This document shows, piece after piece, positions 28,999-34,571 of a stretch of 34,571 nt of DNA. The notes under the pieces were generated by a model. That model saw only the letters and a list, made by a program, of their open reading frames with translations. It had not been told where the DNA came from and did no database searches. Each line of letters opens with the position of its first letter. Positions within the stretch are counted from its first letter, which is position 1. The stretch lies in NCBI GenBank assembly GCA_030682415.1, contig JAUXOE010000230.1, positions 1 to 34,571 on the forward strand, written 5' to 3'. The DNA is from Parvibaculum sp. (lineage in GTDB: Bacteria > Pseudomonadota > Alphaproteobacteria > Parvibaculales > Parvibaculaceae). The translations under genes were made by a program, and so were the position numbers.

Positions 28999-30690
28999 TC
29001 AGTCGGCGAGACCGCAAAAGCGTCGCCGCTCGCCTTCCGGCACCCGCCTGGCGGCGCGATTCGCCCCGCCGATCAGCGCCCGGAAAGAGGCGGTGATGAT
29101 GTTGGGATCGATACCGACGCCGAAAATATCGCCGGCGCCGGCGGGATCGGCGACCTCGATGAAGGCGACCGCCTTGGCGTCCGAGCCCGAGCCGATCGAG
29201 TGCTCCTCGAAATGGCGGAGCTGGACGCCGAGCTTCAGCGCATCGACCAGCGCATCGATCGGACCGTTGCCGAAGCCGACAAGCTCCTCATCCTGGCCGA
29301 AACGGCGTACACGGAGCTTCACGCCCTGCTTGCCGCCTTCGTCGAAGAGCGAATGGCTGCGATACTCGATGGGCTCGACAATCGTCAGATACTCGGCCTC
29401 GAAAATCCGCCAGATATCGGCCGCCGTCACTTCCTTGCCGGTATCGTCGGTCACCTTCTGGACGGCCGAACTGAACTCGACCTGCAGCCGGCGCGGCAGC
29501 TTCAGATCGTATTCGGCTTCGAGAAGATAGGAGACGCCGCCCTTGCCCGACTGGCTGTTGACGCGAATGATCGATTCATAGCTGCGCCCGAGATCTTTCG
29601 GATCGACCGGCAGATAGGGCACTTCCCAGATGTCGCCTTCCTTGCGCGCGCCGAAACCCTTCTTGATCGCGTCCTGATGCGAGCCTGAAAAGGCGGTGAA
29701 CACCAGATCGCCCACGTAAGGGTGGCGCGGATGGATCGGCAGTTGCGTGCAATATTCGGATGTGCGCGCGATTTCGTTGATCTGCGAGAAATCCAGACCC
29801 GGATGAATGCCCTGGCTATAGAGATTGAGCGCCAGCGTGACGAGATCGACATTGCCGGTGCGCTCGCCATTGCCGAACAGACAGCCCTCGACGCGGTCGG
29901 CGCCGGCCATCACGCCGAGCTCGGCGGCCGCGACCGCCGTGCCGCGGTCATTATGCGGATGCAACGACAGGACAATGCCGTCGCGCCGTTCGAGATTGCG
30001 ATGCATCCATTCGATCTGGTCGGCATAGATGTTGGGCGTCGCCATTTCGACGGTCGCCGGCAGGTTGATGACGACCTTGTTGTCGGGCCCCGCCTCCCAG
30101 ACCTTGGTCACCGCGTCGACGACTTCCTTGGCGAAGTCGAGTTCGGTGCCCGAAAAGACTTCCGGACTGTACTGGAAGGTCCAGTTGGTCGAGGGCTGCG
30201 TCGCCGCAATCTCCTTGATCTGATGCGCGCTTTCGGTGGCAATCGCCTTGACGCCCTGCTTGCCCTGATTGAACACCACCTCACGGAAATTCGGCGCGGT
30301 GGCGTTATAGACATGGACGATGGCGTTTTTGGCACCGCGCAACGATTCCATCGTGCGCGCGATCAGTTCCGGCCGCGCTTGCGTCAGCACCTCGATACGC
30401 ACATCGTCGGGCACGCGGCCCTCTTCGATCAGCTTGCGGATGAAACCGAAATCGGTGTCCGACGCCGACGGGAAGCCCGCTTCGATTTCCTTGAAGCCGA
30501 TCTTCACCAGCAGTTCGAACATGCGGAGCTTGCGTTCCGCATTCATCGGCTCGAAGAGCGCCTGATTGCCGTCCCGGAGATCGGTGCTCATCCAGATCGG
30601 CGGCTTGGTGATGGTTTTCGACGGCCATTGCCGGTCGGGCAGGTCGATCGGCTGGAAGGCGCGGTATTTGACGGCGGGGTTCTTCAACAT
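28999..30690 (-). CDS. leuA: 2-Isopropylmalate synthase
   Basis: A 563-residue enzyme that condenses acetyl-CoA with 2-ketoisovalerate, the first committed step of leucine synthesis. The start [16 protein letters not shown] and length mark the longer, actinobacterial/alphaproteobacterial type (LeuA2). The metal-binding catalytic motif is [15 protein letters not shown], and [19 protein letters not shown] supplies the His pair. The C-terminal regulatory domain, which binds leucine for feedback inhibition, spans roughly the last 130 residues, with [16 protein letters not shown] in it. It is preceded by a 190-base leader with a Leu-rich peptide, which suggests control by attenuation. Confidence 0.97.
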   Translation of the reverse strand: MLKNPAVKYRAFQPIDLPDRQWPSKTITKPPIWMSTDLRDGNQALFEPMNAERKLRMFELLVKIGFKEIEAGFPSASDTDFGFIRKLIEEGRVPDDVRIEVLTQARPELIARTMESLRGAKNAIVHVYNATAPNFREVVFNQGKQGVKAIATESAHQIKEIAATQPSTNWTFQYSPEVFSGTELDFAKEVVDAVTKVWEAGPDNKVVINLPATVEMATPNIYADQIEWMHRNLERRDGIVLSLHPHNDRGTAVAAAELGVMAGADRVEGCLFGNGERTGNVDLVTLALNLYSQGIHPGLDFSQINEIARTSEYCTQLPIHPRHPYVGDLVFTAFSGSHQDAIKKGFGARKEGDIWEVPYLPVDPKDLGRSYESIIRVNSQSGKGGVSYLLEAEYDLKLPRRLQVEFSSAVQKVTDDTGKEVTAADIWRIFEAEYLTIVEPIEYRSHSLFDEGGKQGVKLRVRRFGQDEELVGFGNGPIDALVDALKLGVQLRHFEEHSIGSGSDAKAVAFIEVADPAGAGDIFGVGIDPNIITASFRALIGGANRAARRVPEGERRRFCGLAD

Positions 30691-30793
30691 GACAGCTCTC
30701 GCATCTTCAACGGACGGCGCACAGCACTGTTGGCGTGTCGCTCGCGCGGCGCAAAGGGAAATTCAGGCATCTGTGGGTGAGGTGGATCTGTTT

Positions 30794-30811
30794 TCTGCGC
30801 TCAAGCGCAGA
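30794..30811 (-). promoter_or_regulatory. Hairpin over the leu leader-peptide stop codon
   Basis: tctgcgct (30794-30801) pairs with agcgcaga (30804-30811); on the minus strand the TGA stop (30803-30801) lies in the loop region. The stem would be covered or freed depending on where a ribosome stalls in the Leu codons just upstream. It is not followed by a U-tract, so it is not itself a classical terminator. Confidence 0.55.
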
Positions 30812-30881
30812 GAAGCGCGCCCCGAAGAGCGAGTTCAAGGCCAAGCTTGCGGCCGAAAGAGATATGCGCGTTGCGATCCAT
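30801..30881 (-). CDS. leuL: Leucine-rich leader peptide upstream of leuA (26 codons)
   Basis: A short ORF on the leuA strand from ATG 30881 to TGA 30801. It encodes 26 residues beginning MDRNAHISFGRKLGLELAL. Six of its last 14 codons are leucine (positions 13, 15, 17, 19, 23, 24), all CTT or CTC and none the CTG preferred in nearby genes. This is the pattern of an attenuator peptide whose translation stalls when charged tRNA-Leu is scarce. The promoter at 30888-30916 places transcription start on or within a base or two of the A of the ATG, and no ribosome-binding site is possible, so translation is probably leaderless, as known for trpL in Sinorhizobium meliloti. leuA begins 110 bases after the stop. 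The symbol is used by analogy. Confidence 0.7.
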   Translation of the reverse strand: MDRNAHISFGRKLGLELALRGALLCA

Positions 30882-30887
30882 GAGCGG

Positions 30888-30916
30888 AACATAGGCGGCC
30901 TTGCAAAAACCGTCAA
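30888..30916 (-). promoter_or_regulatory. Strong sigma70-type promoter of leuL-leuA
   Basis: On the minus strand TTGACG (30916-30911), a 17-bp spacer and TATGTT (30893-30888). Six bases after the -10 comes the ATG of the leader peptide (A at 30881), the expected purine start position. The rest of 30691-30800 is untranslated leader of leuA; no U-tract terminator was seen in it by eye. Confidence 0.75.
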
Positions 30917-30951
30917 GACACGGATGAATGGGACAGCGTTCCTGACGGGAC

Positions 30952-31557
30952 TTACATCAACGCCGCGATGTCTTCGGCCATCTTGTCCGGGCCGGTGCCG
31001 GGACCGAAGAGTTTGAGATATTCGCCCTCGGGGCCCATCAGGAAGACGATGGAGGAATGATCCATCGTGTAGTCCTCGTTCGAACTTTCGTCGGCGACCT
31101 TGCGGTAGAAGACATGCCAGGCCTTCGCCGCTGCCGCGATCTGTTCGGGGCTGCCGGTGAGGCCGGTCAGGCGCGGATGGAAGAGCGTGACGTAGCGCGC
31201 CATGACTTCCGGCGTGTCGCGCTCGGGATCGATGGTAATGAAGACCGGCGTGATCTTTTCGGCCTCCGGGCCCAGCGCCTCGATGGCGCTCGCCATCACC
31301 TGCAGCTCGGTCGGGCAGACATCGGGACAGAAGGTGAAGCCGAAATAGATCAGCATGAAGCGGCCGCGGAAATCGGCTTCGGTGACGCTCTCGCCCTGCT
31401 CGTTAACCAGCGTGAAGGGCCCGCCGACGCGGGCGCCGCCCGCCGCCTGCCGGTCGCGGGTCTCGACCGCCGATATGACGAAGCTGGAAATCCAGAGGCC
31501 GGCGAGAACCGCCACCGCGACCCCGGCCACAAGCGCGATGATGCCGTTCCGTGTCAT
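30952..31557 (-). CDS. SCO1/SenC/PrrC-family copper protein
   Basis: A 201-residue protein anchored by one N-terminal membrane span (about 5-30) with a periplasmic thioredoxin fold. The copper-binding CxxxC is Cys77/Cys81 in FTFCPDVCPTEL, and the third ligand is His167 in YTMDHSSIVFLM. Members deliver copper to the CuA site of cytochrome c oxidase or act as thiol reductases. GGAGAG lies upstream of ATG 31557. In Rhodobacter a homologue (senC/prrC) lies between regB and regA; here the RegB-type gene is about 2 kb away on the other strand, past two unrelated genes. Confidence 0.93.
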   Translation of the reverse strand: MTRNGIIALVAGVAVAVLAGLWISSFVISAVETRDRQAAGGARVGGPFTLVNEQGESVTEADFRGRFMLIYFGFTFCPDVCPTELQVMASAIEALGPEAEKITPVFITIDPERDTPEVMARYVTLFHPRLTGLTGSPEQIAAAAKAWHVFYRKVADESSNEDYTMDHSSIVFLMGPEGEYLKLFGPGTGPDKMAEDIAALM

Positions 31558-31645
31558 GCGGGCTCTCCAGTTGAGGCGATCCGGCCGGGACGACTTGAAA
31601 AGCGGACGCGGCGGAAGCTATGGACTATAATCACAAAAAAGGAAT

Positions 31646-31665
31646 GGCGCCTCCGGTGAGGCGCC
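31646..31665 (-). terminator. Minus-strand intrinsic terminator between SCO1 and ankyrin genes
   Basis: A perfect 8-bp stem ggcgcctc (31646-31653) / gaggcgcc (31658-31665) with a 4-base loop. On the minus strand it is followed after a few bases by TTTTTT. No minus-strand gene lies just upstream of it, so it would stop antisense transcripts from the ankyrin side before the SCO1 promoter. Confidence 0.6.
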
Positions 31666-31744
31666 GGTCCGGGGCTTCTGTTTACCGCCAAATGGCGCCG
31701 CCGCGAAACGATGGCGCCGGACAAAAGGACGTTGGGGCGACAAA

Positions 31745-32347
31745 ATGACACGTATCGCAAGGAACCGGTCATTCCGGCTGGCTGTGGCGCTGTCGCTGGC
31801 CGCGCCGCTGGCCTTGGCCGCCGCGCCGGAGGCCATTGCCGTGCCGCCGGGCGGGCCGACCAACTACATGGTCGATAACGACACCGTCCACGCCGCCCGC
31901 ACCGGCGATATCGAAAAGCTGCGTGCGGACCTGATGAAGGGCATCACGCCCAACGAATCGGGCCGCGACGGAATTCCGATGCTGATCCTCGCCGTTGGCA
32001 GCGGTCATGTGGCGGTGGTCCAGCTGCTGCTGGAAAAGGGTGCCGATCCCAACCGGCGCGCGCCCGACGGCTCGACGCCGCTGACCATGGCCGCCGTGGT
32101 CGGCCGTGCCGATATCGCCGAGCTGCTGCTGAGCGGCGGTGCCGATCCGAACCGCCTCGGCCCCAACCGCGACGCCCCCTTGCTGATCGCGACGCGGGCG
32201 CGCAATGCGGCCTTTGTCGAAGCCCTGATCCGGCACAATGCCTATCTCGGCGAAACCGACCTGACCGGCCGCACGGCGCTCAATCTGGCGGAAGAAAACC
32301 ATTATCGGGAAATTGCCGCTCTGCTGCGCGAGGCCGGCGGTTATTGA
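31745..32347 (+). CDS. Periplasmic ankyrin-repeat protein
   Basis: A 200-residue protein with a Sec signal peptide (basic RIARNRSFR, an Ala/Leu-rich core, cleavage near AAA/AEAIA at about 26-32) followed by about four ankyrin repeats. Clear repeat cores are GIPMLILAVGSGHVAVVQLLLEKGADPN, GSTPLTMAAVVGRADIAELLLSGGADPN and GRTALNLAEENHYREIAALLREAGG. Ankyrin repeats bind proteins; the partner is unknown. It is the only exported repeat protein in the window and lies between the SCO1 and MBL-hydrolase genes. Confidence 0.88.
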   Translation: MTRIARNRSFRLAVALSLAAPLALAAAPEAIAVPPGGPTNYMVDNDTVHAARTGDIEKLRADLMKGITPNESGRDGIPMLILAVGSGHVAVVQLLLEKGADPNRRAPDGSTPLTMAAVVGRADIAELLLSGGADPNRLGPNRDAPLLIATRARNAAFVEALIRHNAYLGETDLTGRTALNLAEENHYREIAALLREAGGY

Positions 32348-32359
32348 TGGCGCCGTGGA

Positions 32360-32399
32360 GCGGGCGCAAGGCGGCGCATCTTGTTCGAGGCGCGCCCGC
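32360..32399 (+). terminator. Possible hairpin after the ankyrin gene
   Basis: gcgggcgc (32360-32367) and gcgcccgc (32392-32399) are perfect inverted repeats with a 24-base loop. No U-tract follows, so termination is uncertain; it could also be part of the leader of the next gene. Confidence 0.35.
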
Positions 32400-32419
32400 G
32401 CCCTATCTCTATAGCTGAT

Positions 32420-33547
32420 ATGACCGATCGCAGACCGCCACCGAAATCGCCCGCAAAATCGGGATCTGGTGTCCGGGCGAAGCTTGCTTCGCGCGGTCAG
32501 CAAATGCGCACGGCCATGCAGCCGCGTGACGAGCGCAAGGCCGCCGGCGACAAGCCCTGGCATCATCTGCCGGACGGCACCTTCCGCAATCCCAAGGGCA
32601 GCCCGGCGCGCTCTCTCGCGCGCCTGAAGACGGCGGCGCCCTTCTTTCTCGAAATGCTGAAGATGAGCGGCCGCAATGTCGTGGTGCCCGACGGCCATGT
32701 CGTGCCGCGCGTCGAGGCGCTGCGCGCGCTCGAGACGCATATCGAGAGCGGCGGCGATTTCATCACCTGGCTCGGCCATGCCTCGTTCCTGATCCGCATC
32801 GGCGGGCTGACGGTGCTGACCGATCCCTATCTCACCACCTATGCCGGCCCTGCCGGGCTTGGGCCCCGCCGGTTCGTCAAGTCGGGCGTCTCGGTCTCGG
32901 CGTTGCCGCCGATCGATCTTCTGGTCATCAGTCACAATCACTACGATCATCTCGACGAACGCGCGCTGGCGCGGCTGGCCGGCAAGGAGAGCATGACGGT
33001 CGTCGTGCCGCTGAATCTCGGCGGCTTTCTGCGTAACCGCGGCTTCCACAATGTCGTCGAACTCGACTGGCACGAGAGCCACGAGATGGGCGGCGTGACG
33101 GCGACGGCATTGCCGGTGGTGCATTGGTCGCGGCGCTCGGGCTTCGACACCAACCGGACGCTCTGGGCGGGCTTCGCGCTGAAGAGCGAAGGCCATCATC
33201 TGTTTTTCGGCGGCGATTCGGGCTATGGCCCCGTCTTCAGCGAGATCGGCGAGCAATACGGTCCCTTCGACACCGCGCTGCTCGGCATCGGCGCCTATGA
33301 ACCGCGCGCGATGATGAAGGCCTCCCATGCAACGCCCGAGGAAGCGGTGCAGATGGGCCGCGATCTCAAGGCACAGCGCATTGTCGGCATGCATTGGGGA
33401 ACGGTGCTGCTGACGGTCGAGCCGCCCTTCGAGCCGCCGGAGCGTTTTATCAAGGCCGCCGACGCCGCCGGCTATGCGGCCGTCGATGCCTGGATCATGG
33501 CCATCGGCGAAAGCCGCCCGCTGACCGGCTGGCCGTCCAACGCCTGA
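32420..33547 (+). CDS. MBL-fold metallohydrolase (UlaG/NAPE-PLD-like)
   Basis: A 375-residue metallo-beta-lactamase-fold hydrolase. The zinc motif HxHxDH is in LLVISHNHYDHLDERAL; earlier WLGHASFLIRIGGLTVLTDPYL gives the typical first strands. Later ligands are in LPVVHWSRR, FFGGDSGYGPVF (metal Asp) and GMHWGTVLL (last His). This layout, with the WLGHASF start and HWSRR, resembles the NAPE-PLD/RomA-like group, which can act on phospholipids; the substrate is not known here. The N-terminus (about 1-60) is basic and Pro/Lys-rich with no signal peptide. ATG 32420 is chosen; a TTG at 32381 is in frame but poorly supported, and neither has a strong ribosome site. Confidence 0.88.
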   Translation: MTDRRPPPKSPAKSGSGVRAKLASRGQQMRTAMQPRDERKAAGDKPWHHLPDGTFRNPKGSPARSLARLKTAAPFFLEMLKMSGRNVVVPDGHVVPRVEALRALETHIESGGDFITWLGHASFLIRIGGLTVLTDPYLTTYAGPAGLGPRRFVKSGVSVSALPPIDLLVISHNHYDHLDERALARLAGKESMTVVVPLNLGGFLRNRGFHNVVELDWHESHEMGGVTATALPVVHWSRRSGFDTNRTLWAGFALKSEGHHLFFGGDSGYGPVFSEIGEQYGPFDTALLGIGAYEPRAMMKASHATPEEAVQMGRDLKAQRIVGMHWGTVLLTVEPPFEPPERFIKAADAAGYAAVDAWIMAIGESRPLTGWPSNA

Positions 33548-33548
33548 G

Positions 33549-33564
33549 GGCGCCGAGAGGCGCC
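33549..33564. terminator. Short hairpin after the MBL-hydrolase gene
   Basis: ggcgcc-gaga-ggcgcc (33549-33564), a 6-bp stem directly after the stop at 33547. There is no T-run. A TAGAAT (33601-33606) further on could be the -10 of the following kinase gene, with no convincing -35. Confidence 0.4.
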
Positions 33565-33636
33565 AGCATCGAACTTATCCCCGCCCCGCGAAAGCCGCGC
33601 TAGAATAGCCGTCGGACAAAACCAGGGCGGCATTTC

Positions 33637-34571
33637 ATGACGACGATCGAGGATAGAGGCAGCATGCGCTGGCTGCGCCGGGATTTCCTGGCCGGCCGCA
33701 TCGGACCGACGGCGGGCGATGCAAGCGGCCGCGTGCGCCTGCAGACGCTGGTCATCCTGCGCTGGCTGGCCATCGCCGGTCAGCTGACCGCCGTGCTGTT
33801 TGCCAATCTGGTGATGGATTTTCCGTTGCCGCTGGGGCTCTGCCTCGCGGTGATCGCGGCGTCCGCCTGGCTCAATGTCTTTCTCACCCTGCGCTACCGC
33901 TCGACGATGCGCCTGCCCGAATGGCAGGCGGCGGTCTATTTCGCCATCGACCTGGCGCAGCTTGCGGTGCTCTTGTTCCTGACCGGGGGTTTGCAAAATC
34001 CCTTCGCGCTGCTGTTCATGGCGCCGGTGACGATTTCGGCGACGACATTGTCGCTGCGCTCGACCGGTCTGCTGCTGGTGCAGGCCTTCATCTATGTGAC
34101 GTTGCTGGCCTGGTTTCATTTGCCGCTGCCCTGGTATCCGGGCGAGGAGGTCGGCCTGCCGCCGCTCTTCGTCACCGGTCACTGGATCGCGCTGCTGCTC
34201 GGCCTCGGTTTTATCGCCGCCTATGCCTGGTGCATCTCGCAGGAATCGCGCCGCATGTCGGCGGCGCTCTCGGCGACGCAAGCGGTGCTGGCGCGCGCGC
34301 AACGCCTGTCGGCGCTGGACGGGCTGGCGGCGGCTGCCGCTCATGAACTCGGCACGCCGCTCGGCACGATTTCGCTGGTTTCGAAGGAGTTGATGCGCGG
34401 CGGCATGAGCGAGGCGGAAATGAAGGAAGATCTGGCGCTCCTCAACAGCCAGGCCGAACGCTGCAAGGAAATTCTCTCGCGCCTGTCGCGCCGGCCCGAA
34501 GATGGCGACGCGATCTATTCGCGCCTGCCGCTGAAGGCGCTGCTCGATGAGGTGACGCGGCCGCATCGCGA
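33637..34571 (+). CDS. regB: RegB/PrrB-type redox-sensing histidine kinase, 3' end missing
   Basis: The first 311 codons are in the window. Six membrane spans (about residues 37-200) are followed by the dimerisation/phosphotransfer helix. The periplasmic-loop motif GGLQNPF (117-123) is the quinone-binding heptapeptide of RegB/PrrB. The H-box is AAAAAHELGTPLGTISL with His236, and Cys276 in AERCKEIL matches the redox-active Cys of Rhodobacter RegB. The ATP-binding domain lies beyond the window. These kinases phosphorylate RegA/PrrA to switch respiration, photosynthesis and nitrogen genes with redox state. ATG 33637 is used; ATG 33664 with AGAGG upstream is also possible. Confidence 0.9.
   Translation, partial: MTTIEDRGSMRWLRRDFLAGRIGPTAGDASGRVRLQTLVILRWLAIAGQLTAVLFANLVMDFPLPLGLCLAVIAASAWLNVFLTLRYRSTMRLPEWQAAVYFAIDLAQLAVLLFLTGGLQNPFALLFMAPVTISATTLSLRSTGLLLVQAFIYVTLLAWFHLPLPWYPGEEVGLPPLFVTGHWIALLLGLGFIAAYAWCISQESRRMSAALSATQAVLARAQRLSALDGLAAAAAHELGTPLGTISLVSKELMRGGMSEAEMKEDLALLNSQAERCKEILSRLSRRPEDGDAIYSRLPLKALLDEVTRPHR

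Noticed and set aside
28975-29688. Plus-strand open frame downstream of the Pho-box array
   Set aside because: It lies wholly antisense to the 3' half of leuA, whose protein is well conserved. The translation looks like a shadow frame (Arg/Asp-rich, no domain), and it has no ribosome-binding site.
30707-30916. 69-codon minus-strand frame overlapping the leu leader
   Set aside because: It is out of frame with the 26-codon leader ORF, starts upstream of the predicted transcription start and has no domain. The Leu-codon cluster and the promoter fit the shorter ORF.
30911-30916. Possible sRNA gene separate from the leuA leader
   Set aside because: The promoter is co-oriented with leuA and no terminator is seen before leuA, so the simplest reading is the leuA leader. 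A released small RNA remains possible and is noted in the findings.

Overview
This is a GC-rich alphaproteobacterial chromosome segment made almost entirely of vertically inherited, origin-type genes. The block ubiB-ubiE / mutM-enoyl-CoA hydratase-rpsT-(rhodanese)-dnaA, followed by dnaN-recF-gyrB, is a familiar arrangement in Rhizobiales-type Alphaproteobacteria. A perfect CtrA-type site (TTAA-N7-TTAAC), GANTC (CcrM-type) sites, an intracellular PHB depolymerase and a RegB-type redox kinase fit that assignment. A Parvibaculum-like organism is a guess from gene order and protein style only. I see no integrase, transposase, plasmid gene, CRISPR array, tRNA or rRNA.

Layout. 0-5 kb: the 5' end of a ThiF/MoeB-type E1 enzyme (minus), a lipoprotein amidohydrolase, a CBS-domain protein, then a minus-strand set (atypical SDR, DsbA/2-hydroxychromene-2-carboxylate isomerase-like protein, thioesterase-like protein) broken by a palindromic intergenic repeat. 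5-11.4 kb: an HxlR regulator (plus) facing a minus-strand group coaBC-dut-Rrf2 regulator-cysK, preceded by ubiE-ubiB. 11.5-25 kb: a plus-strand housekeeping run of mutM, a small secreted protein, enoyl-CoA hydratase, rpsT, rhodanese, dnaA, dnaN, recF, a ClpP-like peptidase, gyrB and a class A penicillin-binding protein. 25-30.7 kb: a Bcr/CflA-type MFS transporter, a YgjP-type metallopeptidase, a VOC protein, phaZ and leuA. 30.7-34.6 kb: a leucine-rich leader peptide upstream of leuA, a SCO1/SenC protein, a periplasmic ankyrin protein, an MBL-fold hydrolase and the 5' part of a RegB/PrrB-type kinase that runs off the end.

The most interesting signals are regulatory. (1) Two distant intergenic regions, SDR/hxlR and upstream of phaZ, share an almost identical ~40-bp element of three 11-bp CTGTCA units that matches the PhoB (Pho box) consensus. 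(2) leuA is preceded by a 26-codon ORF with six Leu codons (CTT/CTC only), behind a strong sigma70-type promoter whose predicted start falls on the A of the ATG, which suggests a leaderless attenuator peptide. (3) A perfect CtrA site and a GANTC site lie upstream of the penicillin-binding protein. (4) A ClpP-like gene sits inside the dnaN-recF-gyrB cluster. (5) The SDR lacks the catalytic Tyr and Ser. I did not find a clearly novel multi-gene system such as a defence, secretion or biosynthetic cluster. The new biology here, if any, is in the regulatory DNA.
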